Source: Salticus scenicus
Lineage: Eukaryota > Arthropoda > Arachnida > Araneae > Salticidae
Reading direction: 5' to 3'
Length of the DNA: 64,000 nucleotides
Assembly (NCBI GenBank): GCA_963930645.1
Contig: OZ005648.1
Coordinates: 156,759,035 to 156,823,034, forward strand
Within the stretch, counting starts at the first letter, position 1, and each line of letters starts with the position of its first letter. This document shows, one piece after another, positions 10,937 to 21,699 of the stretch. Position numbers and translations under genes: made by a program. The notes under the pieces are model-generated. The model did no database searches and had not been told where the DNA came from. It saw nothing but the letters and a program-made list of their open reading frames with translations.

Positions 10937-11934
10937 AGTTTTACCCAAAATTTAATGTAAATTGCATGAAAAATCACAAATTTAATCAGGAACGGTAAAT
11001 TGATAAGTTATTAAAGAAAAAATAAGAGAAATAATTATTTAAAGTTTCGAACATCGATCATATAGATTAGCGCTGCAAAACAAATAAACATACTTAAAAT
11101 CTTCCGGACTTTTAAATAAGTTTTAAATAAAGTTTAAAATTTAATGTTAAATAAAACATACTTTTAAATAAGTTTTAAAATATTGAAATGGTTACTTTTT
11201 ATTTAGAACATTATATGTATAGATCACGAATTTCTTAAAGAAAACGAAGTGATACAGATTACAATAATGCAACAAAAATTGAAAAAGCAAGGTTATGTCT
11301 TAAGGAAATTTTTAACACACGTGTCACGTAAAATAAATTGTAGCATATACATAATGTATCTGATATAAGATATTACCATGTTGCAGCGGAATAAATTTCA
11401 TATCTATCATCCTCGGCGGGAAAAAATTATCGCCAAATTATCTGGCGAACATATTTAATTCCTTTCAAAAATCATGGTTATTTTAACAACTTATATTGAC
11501 AGAGTAATGAATAATATGAAACAATATTTCGCACAATACATATTACGAAAATATACATCTGGCTTGTATATTTCGTATTACGTTTTTGATCGCCAAAAAA
11601 AAAAAAAAAAAACCCTCCAAGAATGACAGAATTTTGAAATTTAAAAAGAAATTTTTGTCAATTTGACAGCAAAATAACTCAATCTAACGTATGCACATGA
11701 TAACTAATACATATCTATACAAAAATATGGGGATTAAAATCGGGAAATAATTTTTCTCGATTTCTAATAATTTTTTACAAAAAATCCAATGGGCGATTAA
11801 TATCCGCGATTGTAATGAAATGCTCTCCCTCTGGTGAGCTAAGGTGAAATTACAATTAACATGCTTTAATTCGGCTTTCATCAAGCCACCATTGCTTACC
11901 GATGTTTAGTTTCACATATATTTATTGAATAAAA
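10937..11934. other. Non-coding DNA
   Basis: AT-rich with an A run at 11,597. The 66-residue minus-strand open frame at 11,684-11,884 shows no domain. No further feature is supported. Confidence 0.35.
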
Positions 11935-12093
11935 ATGAATAAATCCGGTAAAAAAGATAACACATACTGTTGTGTGCTACAGTGTAACTCCAAAGGATCA
12001 AGAAATCCAGAATTAAGTTTCCATTTATTTCCAAATGACAAATTTAAAATTTCAGTTGCTTCGGCTAATGGAAGTAAAGAATTAATCAGATGA
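11935..12093 (+). pseudogene. Truncated THAP-domain N-terminus (52 codons)
   Basis: THAP domains are C2CH zinc-binding DNA-binding domains found in animal transcription factors and P-element-type transposases. From ATG at 11,935 the frame reads 52 codons to TGA at 12,091-12,093. 'YCCVLQCNSKG' gives the first C-X3-C pair (Cys13, Cys17), and 'PELSFHLFPND' matches the conserved 'F..FP.D' block. After this the sequence departs: the expected Trp, the Cys-X2-His pair and the C-terminal AVPTIF-type box are missing, and a stop follows. It is either a broken copy or an exon whose donor I cannot place. It sits among transposon-derived repeats, which suggests a transposon origin. The call rests on motif spacing alone. 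Confidence 0.6.
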
Positions 12094-12860
12094 TTTGAAA
12101 CTAATATTTGTTCAACTTCACTTAAACAACTACTTCCGATCGAACTTTGAATAAACTGAAATATTTTTTTCCAAAAGCAATCGTTTTACCATGATGTAAA
12201 GGAGGAGAAATTATAGTACGAATATTAAGTAGAATAACAAAAAGAACAATAATAAATACACGTGGCTATTATATTTACTAACAACAAAAGCTGAAAAAGT
12301 GCCATCTATCGATCATTACAAACGCGGATAGGAAATCTTTTTCTTGACTTCAAAGACGGTCAGTGACGTTACACTTCGCTTATGTATAACTACATTAGCA
12401 CTTGATCAATGTGTATAAAATCTTTAAAGTAATTATGATGTCAATTATGCATAATTTAACTTTTGTAATTTTTTAACGTTTACGTTTGATTAAATGTATT
12501 TATTTTTACTAGTATCGCCCAGTGGTCGAAACTCAACCAACAAGCAAAGTTATTGCCTTGTCCTAAACGCAATTAAATTGCAACACAGCTGCGGCAATTG
12601 TTTGCCGATATGCACTCTAACTGAATCAACAGAGTTTTACTTAACTATTTCTCTCTGTAGATGTTAGTCTTTCCTGAAATGAGAGAAAATTGCAACGTGA
12701 AAACGCCCCTTGTTGGGTAATACAGCCCAAAAGCTAATCGGTGCCATGTCAAACCAAGGTCAAACCAAGTATCAAATTCTGTTAAATTAATTCGATTGGT
12801 TCATAAAGTACAGAGTTTGAATTCAAAAAGAAAGATATTTTGCAAAAATGGTCGAATTGA
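12094..12860. other. Non-coding DNA with a dispersed repeat segment
   Basis: 'CAGTGACGTTACACTTCGCT' at about 12,361 is a near-match to 'CAGTGACGTCATCACTTCGC' at about 15,339, so both belong to one dispersed repeat. Elsewhere nothing is recognisable. Confidence 0.4.
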
Positions 12861-12865
12861 GTTCG

Positions 12866-13125
12866 GGAAATTTCAAAACGTGTATTTTTATCGAAAACCG
12901 AAAATCTAAAATTTTTCTGAATCTTATATTTTCTACTTATATATGCAAAGGAAAGAATAATAGACTTTTTTAAAAATAAAAATCAGTAGTCATTTTCAGT
13001 TAATTGAAATGCAAAGAAATCTCAAAACGTGTAATTTCATCGAAAACCGGAAATCAAAAGTTTTTCCGTATCTTCTACTTGTTTCTTATACCCGCAAAAG
13101 CTAGCAATAAATACACTTAAAAAAA
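12866..13125. repeat. Two-copy tandem repeat, period ~149 bp
   Basis: 'CAAAACGTGTA' occurs at 12,874 and 13,023. Each is followed by 'TCATCGAAAACCG' or 'TTATCGAAAACCG', a 'TTTTTC.G.ATCTT' block and 'AATAnAnnnACTT'. Copies are clearly diverged. No coding potential. Confidence 0.65.
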
Positions 13126-13456
13126 AAAAAAAATAGTCAATTTCAAACCATAGAATAATAATATTATTATTCTATGTTTCGTTTCAAACGATAAAAGAAA
13201 GAAATATTTAAATAAATAAATAAAGTCACTTTTTGTTGCCAAAAGACAAATAACAAAGAACATTTGAAGTTTCAAAAATTAAATAATATATATTATTTAC
13301 ATATTAATACACAAACATGAAATGTATCGTACGGCTAATATCTCTTTAAATTACAGCTGACATAAATCATAAAACAAAAAAGAAAGAAATTAGATCATAA
13401 ATAAATTAGAAAATAAAAAAATGATTTCTCATAAATCAAATCCTTAGGAAATCGTT
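13126..13456. other. AT-rich non-coding DNA
   Basis: A short 'ATAATAATATTATTAT' palindrome is at about 13,155. Nothing else is recognised. Confidence 0.35.
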
Positions 13457-13500
13457 TTTGTGGTTCCACCATAGATATAGTAATATACATAGATCTATCA
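13457..13500 (+). repeat. Copy of the 'CATAGATATAGTAATA' repeat
   Basis: 'GGTTCCACCATAGATATAGT' at 13,461 is the reverse complement, with a few changes, of 15,292-15,336 ('ACTATATCTATGGGTTCCAC'). A second direct partial copy, 'CATAGATACAGTAATAAGAC', is at 13,609. The repeats flank the THAP-like exon at 13,648. Confidence 0.55.
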
Positions 13501-13647
13501 TCCCCATGTTAACGTGCAAAGATTTTTGATGCCGAAAAAGTTTTTGGCATCAGCCATGATGAGAGAGTATAAAACTCGAAAACAACAATGGAATAGAATG
13601 TTGATATCATAGATACAGTAATAAGACATGGCTGATATATATTGAAA

Positions 13648-13718
13648 ATGCTGAAGTACTGCGCGGCTTTTAATTGTAGAAATGAATTTATGAAAGGAAG
13701 TGGAATAAGTTTTCATGA
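13648..13718 (+). pseudogene. Putative THAP-domain first exon with GTAAGT donor
   Basis: From ATG at 13,648 the frame reads 'MLKYCAAFNCRNEF', then 'GSGISFH'. This fits the start of a THAP zinc finger: Cys5 and Cys10 form the C-X4-C pair, and 'SGISFH' normally leads into 'RFP.D'. Immediately after the His codon, at 13,717-13,724, is 'GA|GTAAGT', a strong splice donor, so the exon would end at 13,718. I found no matching second exon with the Trp, Cys-X2-His and downstream helix in the following 2 kb. It may be the first exon of a THAP gene whose rest lies outside, or part of a THAP transposon. The flanking 'CATAGATATAGTAATA' repeats favour the transposon reading. Confidence 0.5.
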
Positions 13719-13724
13719 GTAAGT

Positions 13725-14124
13725 TAAATTTAACTAATTTATGAAAAATACGATTCTTTATAATCAGTTGCTTTGTTATTATTATGGTTTAAATACTGTT
13801 TTGATTTTTAATGGAATACTTTTTTTAAAATTTTAATATTTTTTAAGTTTTTATATTAGTAAGTAATATCGAATTTTCAAAATTCTTTTAAATGTAGTTA
13901 GCAGTGGCAGAGGTAAAACCCGCTTGTTTTAATATATTATAACTAGTATTACCACAAGACTTTCTTCTCTATTTAATCCTATACAAATTTATTCAATACA
14001 AATTATTTATTAAGTTATAATTTATTAAAGATATTTTCCATGAGGAATCAGACGATTTTTTTCTTAAAGTAGTATAATAATAAATGCTGAAAAAAATCAT
14101 TTTTGTGCAGACATGAAAAGATAT
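13725..14124. other. AT-rich non-coding DNA
   Basis: If the exon at 13,648 is real this would be intron. No other feature is seen. Confidence 0.3.
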
Positions 14125-14125
14125 A

Positions 14126-14296
14126 CAGTCGAATCTTGTTAACGTGAATCTCAAGGGGGATCAAAAATCTGTTCATCTTATCAGTAGTTCATGCTATCAG
14201 TAACTGATCGTCATATAACTAAAGTACTCTTCATTTTGACGGGGATTGTGGTAACAGTTCATGTTAAAAGTAATTCACGTTAACGAGGTTCGACTG
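14126..14296. mobile_element. pogo-like MITE, 171 bp, TA target duplication
   Basis: Ends 'CAGTCGAATCTTGTTAACGT' and, inverted, 'CAGTCGAACCTCGTTAACGT'. TA dinucleotides flank both ends (14,124-14,125 and 14,297-14,298). The interior 'TGCTATCAGTAACTGA' matches the degenerate copy at 10,129-10,295. Non-coding. pogo/Tigger affinity is inferred from the end sequence. Confidence 0.75.
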
Positions 14297-14449
14297 TATA
14301 TATATATATATATATATGTCTATACTATATATACATTATATATAACATTAAAAATAAAAGAAATCGGTAGCTTCGTTTTAAATTAATACAGATGTATGGT
14401 TCAACCATTCGTTTTAGAAATATTGACGTGTTCTTTCTAAAATATCCAC

Positions 14450-14980
14450 ACTGAAGATGAGGATATGTCCAATCGCTTTATCTCTCTAAAGAACACTTAA
14501 TCTCAAACTTTTATTAAAATCGGTACATCCATTTCCGAGTAAACCTAATTTCTATTATATGTTGCGACTGGCCGTTAAAGGGTTAACGCCAATTTTCCTG
14601 AAGATGAGGATATGTCCAAACGTTTTAGTTCTTTAAAAAAAAAAAAAAAAAAAAAAAAGACACTTAACGCCAAACTTTAAACAAAATCGTTATATCCATT
14701 TCTGATTAAACTCAATTTCTACTACATGTTGCGATTGGCAGTTAAAGGGTTAACACTAATTTTCTTGATGCTAAGGATGTTCCAATTGTTTTAGGTCTCT
14801 AAAAAGCACTTATCCGAAACTTTTATTAATATCTTTATAACCATTTCCGAGTAAACATAAATTTCTACTCTATACAGTCGGTAACAAAAGTGTCCGACTG
14901 CATTGCGATTGGCAATTAAAGGGTTAACTATAATATCTCAAAAGATGAGGATAAGTCCAATAGTTTTTTCGACCATAAAA
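14450..14980. repeat. Tandem array, unit ~147 bp, four partial units
   Basis: 'TCCAA' following 'GATGAGGATATG' recurs at 14,468, 14,615, 14,781 and 14,955. Spacings are 147, 166 and 174. The second spacing holds an expanded A run of about 23 instead of 3, and the third a 26 bp insertion; after subtraction all are close to 147. Each unit also contains 'TTAAAGGGTTAAC' and 'CATTTCCGAGTAAAC' (or variants). No coding potential. Confidence 0.75.
14875..14900. mobile_element. 26 bp collapsed MITE (both ends, no middle)
   Basis: 'CAGTCGGTAACAAAAGTGT' (the left 19 bp of the MITE family at 21,450 and 24,951) is joined directly to 'CCGACTG', the last 7 bp of the right end. Flanks are TA and CA. The 26 bp accounts for the extra length of the tandem unit it interrupts. 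Confidence 0.7.
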
Positions 14981-15044
14981 ACTTCTAACCAGACAGAAAT
15001 AGTAGACAGAAACGATAAATTTCTTTAAATGTCGTTATTCCATA

Positions 15045-15118
15045 CAAAAAAAAAAAAAAAAAGAAAGGAAGAAGAAGAAAAGAAAAAGAAAAGAAGAAGA
15101 AAAGAGAGAAAGAAAAAT
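15045..15118. repeat. Purine-rich (A/G) low-complexity tract
   Basis: An A run grades into GAAGAAGAAAAG-type repeats. Strand-asymmetric, non-coding. Confidence 0.7.
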
Positions 15119-15204
15119 GAGTATCTGGAGTTTTTTCATTCATCTTTAGTACATAAATTATTCATAAATTTTATTTGCTAAATTATCTGTGTGTATTCCT
15201 GTGT

Positions 15205-15400
15205 ATATTCAGTCGGGGAAAGACATCCACAAGAGAGTAAAATGGCCGTCTTTTCCCGAAAAAAAAAGGCATCACTTCTTCGGCCTCGCTGATCAATCTA
15301 TGTCTTATTACTATATCTATGGGTTCCACGGACGACCAGTGACGTCATCACTTCGCTTGCGTATAAGGATGCTATACAAATTACTGTGTCTATGGTTTTA
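15205..15400 (-). repeat. Dispersed repeat related to 12.3 and 13.5 kb
   Basis: Contains 'GACGACCAGTGACGTCATCA' (compare 12,361) and, reversed, the 'CATAGATATAGTAATA' block of 13,457. The 85-residue open frame across it is probably accidental, because it follows a repeat on the opposite sense and has no domain. Confidence 0.45.
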
Positions 15401-15834
15401 TTTGAGTTTTATGAGATTGCCAGATTTAACAACTTTTCACTTTTAGGTATTTTTTAATGTAAAGGAATACGTGTATGAAAGGGAAAAATGGGGGAAAATG
15501 CATAAAAAATAAAAGTATTTTTAAATACCTTCTTGACATCGTAAGAAAATAATATTTGTATTCGCACCTTCCAGCTAACCATACCTTTCGAATGATACCA
15601 TTTTCAACCATCTACTCCCATAATTAATATGTTAAAAAGGGACTACAAATTTTATGCTTGCCTATTAATATATAGATTACGAAAGAAAATGAACTCGTAA
15701 TTTTTTTTTTTTTTTTTTTTTGGCAACAATTAAATTTATGGAACTCGCAGATATTTTGGAGCAACTGTAACAAAGGGCTATAATTAACAAATAATTGCAA
15801 TACAAAAATATTGTGACTATAAATTAAGATAAAA

Positions 15835-15965
15835 AACTATCCTATCTCTCAAGTTGGGTCAAACTGCACACAGTGCGGTAAATTTTGTTAAAATCGGATC
15901 ATAAGTTTAGGAGTTTATCGCGGACAAACATCGTGACACGTAATTTTTATATATATACAGATATT
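15835..15965 (+). repeat. Retroposon-like tail ending in (TA)n
   Basis: 'GTTAAAATCGGATCATAAGT', then 'TTATCGCGGACAAACATCGT', then 'GACACGTAATTTTTATATAT'. This ordered tail is typical of dispersed arthropod repeats that end at TA microsatellites. It may pair with the 'CTAGCTGCCCCGG' head at 10,339, with other elements nested between. Confidence 0.4.
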
Positions 15966-16704
15966 CGTAAAGAGGATGAAAATAAGTATAACCTAAAGCA
16001 TAGTATTTTGTGCAGTATCTTTCATTTTATATAAGATTTTTTTTTTTTTCGATAAATTAAATCAGGTAAGAAAATTTCTTTAATAATGTAAAAACGTCCT
16101 AGCTTATTTTTATTTTCATAAAATTTAACAGAAATCAATGCTTTCGTTTCCATATAAGCTTTTAGAAATACTCTAATGCTTGTTTCCATTTTCTCAATAT
16201 CTTAGTAAACTTCATTTACATAGCTTTTCTTAAATTAGTTCATCAATTATGCAAAAGAGGATTTTTCTTCTTCTATCATGCTGTTCCTAATTTAAAGCAA
16301 CTTATTTTAAAGAAATAATTGATTTTACTTTACCTTAATTAGTAAAATTTTAATGTGTTGTATATTATCAATTAGTATTTGTTAATGACAATGTCACTAT
16401 ATATAGGCTGCTGTAATTTGTTTGATATTAGGAATATCTTTTTAACTTTTGTCATTAAGAAGATACTTCTAATTATAAAATATTTTCTAATGATATGCAG
16501 TTGATTTTTATGCTACATGCATTATAAGATTCATATAAAAGAAAAAAAATCTGATATTGACAGGGAATTAAATACCTCTGCACTTTTAAAACTATACATA
16601 TTATCAGGAAGACGTTGAAATGTTTGGGTGCAGTAATCATATCGCATTTAAAGGAGCGAATTTTAGTTGATGAAAAGCATTTGTTTGACAAACATTCCCA
16701 AAAG

Positions 16705-16744
<40 letters not shown>

Positions 16745-17245
16745 TCGAACTACAAGCATCATTGAAGCAGCGTCATGTACACTGTAAAACATGGATATTG
16801 CTGGTTCAGGAGTAATAATTAACAACTTGTTGCAAAATCTCTCATTTTAAATGCTCAGCTCTAAGCTCAATGTAATTTACTTTAGCTCTTTTTTTTTATA
16901 CTCTTTGTCAAAGATTAAGACTTACATTAAAATAAACTGGTTAACATAGTTTTATATTGAAATAGGTTTTTCTAATTTTTGTAAACTCAAGATTACTTTT
17001 TTTATTTATTTATTTATTTTGGAAAATTTGTTGGGAAAATCTTGGTTTGTCGCTAAAAACGGTGTTATGTTCATCGCTAATACTGACTTCCGGTACAGCT
17101 AATAGGGTTCTTCTTGTTGTTCTTCATTTGCACGAATATTAAAAATAAATAAATAAATAAATAAAACAAATAATAAAAAAACTTAATTTTTTGTATTAAT
17201 CTTCGAGGGTTTTATTTTTAGAATCTGTTGAAATCTCTAAAACAG
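15966..17245. other. AT-rich non-coding DNA with (TA)n
   Basis: A perfect (TA)n of about 36 bp is at 16,707-16,743, and (AAAT)n-type tracts are near 17,000 and 17,145. Open frames crossing the TA tract on both strands ('YIYIYI') are artefacts. Confidence 0.45.
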
Positions 17246-17252
17246 ATAATAA

Positions 17253-17503
17253 TGGAATATTTTCAGTTTTCGTGAAAATCCTTTAGTTAACAAAATAAAA
17301 GGTGCACAATAACATAGTATTATTCTATCTTTATACTCTTGTCTTCACAACACTGATCAAGCTTTGGGTCGCTTTACCGACATGGCCACTTGTTACTTTG
17401 GATATCGTCATCCCACCTCTTCAGTATAATCATATACAAATGGAAAATTTTCAGTTTTAGTGAAAATCGTTTAGTTAAGAAAATAAAAGGTGCACAATAA
17501 CAT
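17253..17503. repeat. Direct repeat of ~64 bp, offset 188 bp
   Basis: 17,253-17,316 and 17,441-17,503 share 'TTTTCAGTTTT', 'GTGAAAATC', 'TTTAGTTAA' and 'AAAATAAAAGGTGCACAATA', with few differences. Between them lies a unique segment including 'CAAGCTTTGGGTCGC'. Perhaps two ends of a small insertion; family unknown. Confidence 0.6.
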
Positions 17504-19130
17504 GTAATAGCGTCTTTAAATATAATTTTTTAATCTTTCACATTCAACTGGATTTTATTTATATCACGCACGCACATGCACCTTACGTATATCAAGACGG
17601 CACAAAAAAAAAAAAAAAAAAAAAAGTTTTTGAAACATAGATATATTTAAAATGGAAAGTCATATTAAGACTAAAATTAGGTGTTTAAATCAAGACACTA
17701 AAGTAGTCTGAATGATAAAATTTGCATATTTTACAGCCAAGAAATTTTGAATTAAGCTAGATACAACGTCTATTTCGAGGATATGTTTCAGTACACCAGT
17801 TATTTGTTATTTGCTATAATCCTAACTGGTTGTTTACTCTTTTGAGTTTGAATTCGAGATAAGCAAAAGGAAAACATTTGAAAATTGAAAACATTTATAA
17901 AATAGTAAAATATTTATTCATGTTTGAAAATAGTATTCGTAATTTTTCAATTCTTCGAGAAATAAATAAATTTATTTTGCAAATACTAATTCACTCATTT
18001 TCCTTATAAACATAATTAAAATAAATTTTCTCACGATTTTTCTTTCCCAAAAATATTCTTTAAAAACAATTTGACATTTTATTTATTTAGTCTTTAGTGT
18101 GATTAATTGGAAAATATAATAAATGTGAATTTACTCTATTAATAATTTGTTATAAAGCAAAACGTTCCTGTCAGGCATTGCCCATTTTTATTCAATTATC
18201 TTTTGCGATAATTATTTTTCAGAAAAGAAAAAAAAAATATTTGACTTGTCTTTTTCTAAAAATCGAATGGTATAATTTAATTATTAATGTTCGTTATTTG
18301 ATGAAAATTTTTTATTACTTGTATTACTTTAATGAGGATATGGCATGTATTACTTCAAAAATATATTGACTGTTAATAGTAACTGTTTTATTGTTCATTA
18401 TTCGATTTCAACTATGTATTGGATATATTTATTTGTAATTTGTTTGCATTAAATATTTGTTGTTTATATTTAAAATAATGCCGCGTTAGATAGAATGTTT
18501 GACAAAAATTTTATTTATGTATGTGACGATTTTGCTTTTCAGATTTGCATAAATGATGGAATTTTGACTTGTTGATAATTTTAGTAGTATATTACCTAAC
18601 CTTTGTACGATTTTTTTAATTTAAAGGAAAACATATGAATTAAGTGGAAGTAGTTAAACAATATTTTTTGATGACAAAATTACATACTTACTCTAATGAA
18701 TTGATGAAAAAATGTTAATGAGCTATTACAATAATATAAAAATAACTTACATAACTTTCTATAAAACAAAAAAAGAAATACTGACATTTGTTTTCTAGAT
18801 ATAAAATTGTTTTAGGATTTTGTTAGAAATTTTGTGCATAGATATTGAATATCTAGAGCATCAAGAAATTTTCTGATATTTTTTATAATTTCACAAAAAT
18901 ATTAATACAGTTTATTTGTAAAGTTAAAAAATATTATTCTATTAATTTTACAGTGTTGTAGTTAATTAATGGTAATCGAAATATTCTTAAAATAATTGAG
19001 TTACATGTCATTTTCATTATAATCGTTGAAAAAAGATTTTTTAAAAGTAACTTCAGACAAAGAGTTTTCCTTTACATATTTTTCTTTTCTTTATGAGCTT
19101 TGATGTTAATACTAGAACGACAATAATTAT
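17504..19130. other. AT-rich non-coding DNA
   Basis: An A run at 17,605. No open frame, RNA or repeat family recognised across 1.6 kb. Confidence 0.4.
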
Positions 19131-19742
19131 GTGAGGATATGTCCTATGCGACTTCCTCATATCTCTCCATACCTGCTTTGTAATCAGTAAATAATGTACA
19201 GAGACTGTTTTAAAACTTAACAGAAATACTTTAATTGAAGCTCGTAATTAAGGGACTCTTAATTAAAGGACTATTTCTCAAGACACATTATAAGATATAA
19301 AATATAACTCCACTTAAATATTATGAATAAGTTATTTTATTCTCTAACAGCTTAATAAAAGTTAGTGCCCGGTACTTTCACTTAGATATAAAATGATAGT
19401 TGAACTATTATTACCCATATCATGGAAGCAACATAACATGCGTCAAAGTTAGCTACGCTCCGCAAAAATATTCTTCGGGTACGTTAAACTTCAAGAACTG
19501 TCATGAACTCAAACCCTTCAAACTGCAGCCCTCGTACTGGACTGCTTACAAAACTAACAGAGCATCTCTGGACCAGAACAGAACAGTAAAGAACAGAACA
19601 TAACTCCGAGTACGATTTTAACATCCCTTTTATACGCTCACGAAATAATTTGCATTTATATGAAACTTCATTTTCAACAAACTTATTCAAAACTAGTTAC
19701 TTGCTAAATTTTGCAAAGACCGAAATTTTGCTTTTCAACACT
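19131..19742. other. Higher-complexity non-coding segment interrupted by a MITE
   Basis: Less AT-rich than its surroundings, with 'GAACAGAACAGTAAAGAACA' at 19,577. It resumes after the MITE at 19,745-19,958, with 'TCCTTCGAAGAATATTTTA' near 19,972 resembling 'AAAATATTCTTCGGG' at 19,466 in reverse. It could be part of an LTR or another old repeat; I cannot decide. Confidence 0.3.
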
Positions 19743-19744
19743 TA

Positions 19745-19958
19745 CAGTCGACAGCAAAAGTATCCGAGCACTAGCCAATAATTACGATATCAAAAACTTA
19801 CACTAAATACTGTTTTGTTAAATAAATCCTTGTCAAATCATGCTCTTAGACTGACTAAAAATACGACTCGACAAGGACTCATTCAACAAAGCACTATTAA
19901 GTGTACTTTTTTTAGACAGGGATAATTGCAAGTGCTCGGATACTTTTGCCGCCGACTG
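19745..19958. mobile_element. Diverged copy of the ~215 bp palindromic MITE
   Basis: Ends 'CAGTCGACAGCAAAAGTATC' and, inverted, 'CAGTCGGCGGCAAAAGTATC'. TA lies before and CA after, the second TA having mutated. The interior inverted blocks 'TTTTGTTAAATAAATCCTTG' and 'CAAGGACTCATTCAACAAAG' identify it with the copies at 21,450 and 24,951. Non-coding. Confidence 0.75.
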
Positions 19959-20779
19959 CAACTGCTAGCTATCCTTCGAAGAATATTTTAATAAACAGAG
20001 TAAAGACTACTTACTCACTCGGATGCTTCGCATTTTTCTCTTTGCGAACATCTTTGCAACCTCATAAGAGAAATTTGACACAAAATAATTTTATTCCCCA
20101 AAACTTAGCATGGAATGTAAATATGCATTAATTTTATTTCTAATTTTACTTCAATGTTAAAGTATTTTGTTATTATAAATCACTTTTTTTACGGAAATTT
20201 TAGTGACAAAAAACAGAAGAAGAACGAAAATTTCAAAAAGTTAGCTAAATCACAGGTCATTTTTATTAAAGTAGCTGCAAAGAAAAAAAAAACTATAAGA
20301 GATACCATCCCTTTTTTATATGTGTCTGGGATCTTTTCATTTTATTTTATTTTTTTTTAATACTTTCTCCAAATTATTTTATAATTTTCAACTCAGTACC
20401 ACAACTAAGGTAAAGTTAAACTTGTTATAAAACAAAATCTAGTTTTTTTTTCTTTTTTAATAAAACTTGTTTGCTAATATCACGTCGAAAATTAAGCAGC
20501 AATGCTTGGGAACAGCATTTGAAATGGTTATATTTGACTAAACATTTACTACATCGAGTAAATAAATTAACTAAACGATAAGCAAACAATCAAAGTCGGG
20601 GAGCAGACCATCTATTTAGGTTGAAAATTACAACTGAACGTCTCATAACCACTTAGAGTTAACTCAAAAACCAGTAAAGGCGTACATTGTTTTAAAGTAT
20701 GGTAATATAAATCACCCACCTAAAAATCGAAAAATTTCAAATTCGCCGATAATGTTTCTTTTCTTTTCTTTTCTTTTTA

Positions 20780-21000
20780 ACCCTTTCCAACAAGGTTGAA
20801 AAGCTTTAATGACTTCGGTTTGTCTGTCTGCCTATCCACGCTCTAACTCACGTAAATATTTATGGAATTTCTTGAAATTGATATATGTTATTGAAGTTCA
20901 CTATCAGATTTTCCCTATAGAAAATAGAGAGAGTACATCCACTGGTTTGTATACAGGGACACCCGAAAGTATTCAAAAGCATTGCTTTTGAATATTGTCT
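20780..21000 (+). repeat. Plus-strand copy of the ~450 bp family
   Basis: Landmarks in order: 'TTGAAAAGCTTTAATGACTT', 'GTCTGTCTGCCTATC', 'ATATATGTTATTGAAGTTCA' and 'TGGTTTGTATACAGGGACAC'. It ends in a perfect 12 bp hairpin, 'TATTCAAAAGCA', at about 20,968-20,992. Related to 1850-2545 and 7986-9110. Confidence 0.65.
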
Positions 21001-21449
21001 GTATGTTGTGTGATAACGTAGGCAAATAATATTGAAATTTACATGATACAATAAGTACGTAAAGTTGAAAAGTGTTAATAATCAATGCGTACTACAGGAT
21101 TTTTCGTTCTTGTTTTTATATATACTTAAGTCCAGTCTTCTCATGTGCAATTTCTTCACAGGGAGATAAGTTGGTGCCTAAGTTCAGAAATTAGTTTTCG
21201 ACTCCTCCAATCCAGAAGTAAAATGGGAAATTTTGCAAAACCCCTTCTTAAGTGGAACCAAGGTACCAAAACGATCCTGCGCACAAAACATATTGTGACT
21301 GTAGCTCTCATAGAACCGCCAAGGTGTGCTGATCCCGTGAGTGGGTGAATCAGTGAGTTTACTCTTAAATATATACTCTTATAACAAAATAAAAAATAAA
21401 AAAAACGACGCACCAAGAAGGCGTAATGTATACGAAGGCGTAATGCATA

Positions 21450-21662
21450 CAGTCTGTAACAAAAGTGTCCGAACACTAGCAAAAATTCCTATGTAAAAAA
21501 AGTACACTTCATACGGTTTTGTTAAATAAATCCTTGCAGAATCCTGTTTTCAGTCAGTGTATGAGCATGATTCGATAAGGATTTATTTAACAAAACCGTA
21601 TGAAGTGTACTTTTTTTACATAGGAATTTTTGCTATTGTTCGGACAATTTTGTTACCAACTG
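21450..21662. mobile_element. Palindromic MITE, 213 bp, TA target duplication
   Basis: Ends 'CAGTCTGTAACAAAAGTGTC' and, inverted, 'CAGTTGGTAACAAAATTGTC'; TA flanks at 21,448 and 21,663. The arms run almost to the centre and include 'TACACTTCATACGGTTTTGT' and its complement. TA target and TIR type indicate a Tc1/mariner derivative. Non-coding. Confidence 0.85.
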
Positions 21663-21699
21663 TACATACAGGTTTCGATGGTGAATGCGCGAAATTTTA

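Noticed and set aside
15189..15446. 85-codon plus-strand open frame
   Set aside because: Overlies a dispersed repeat also seen at 12.3 and 13.5 kb without an open frame there.
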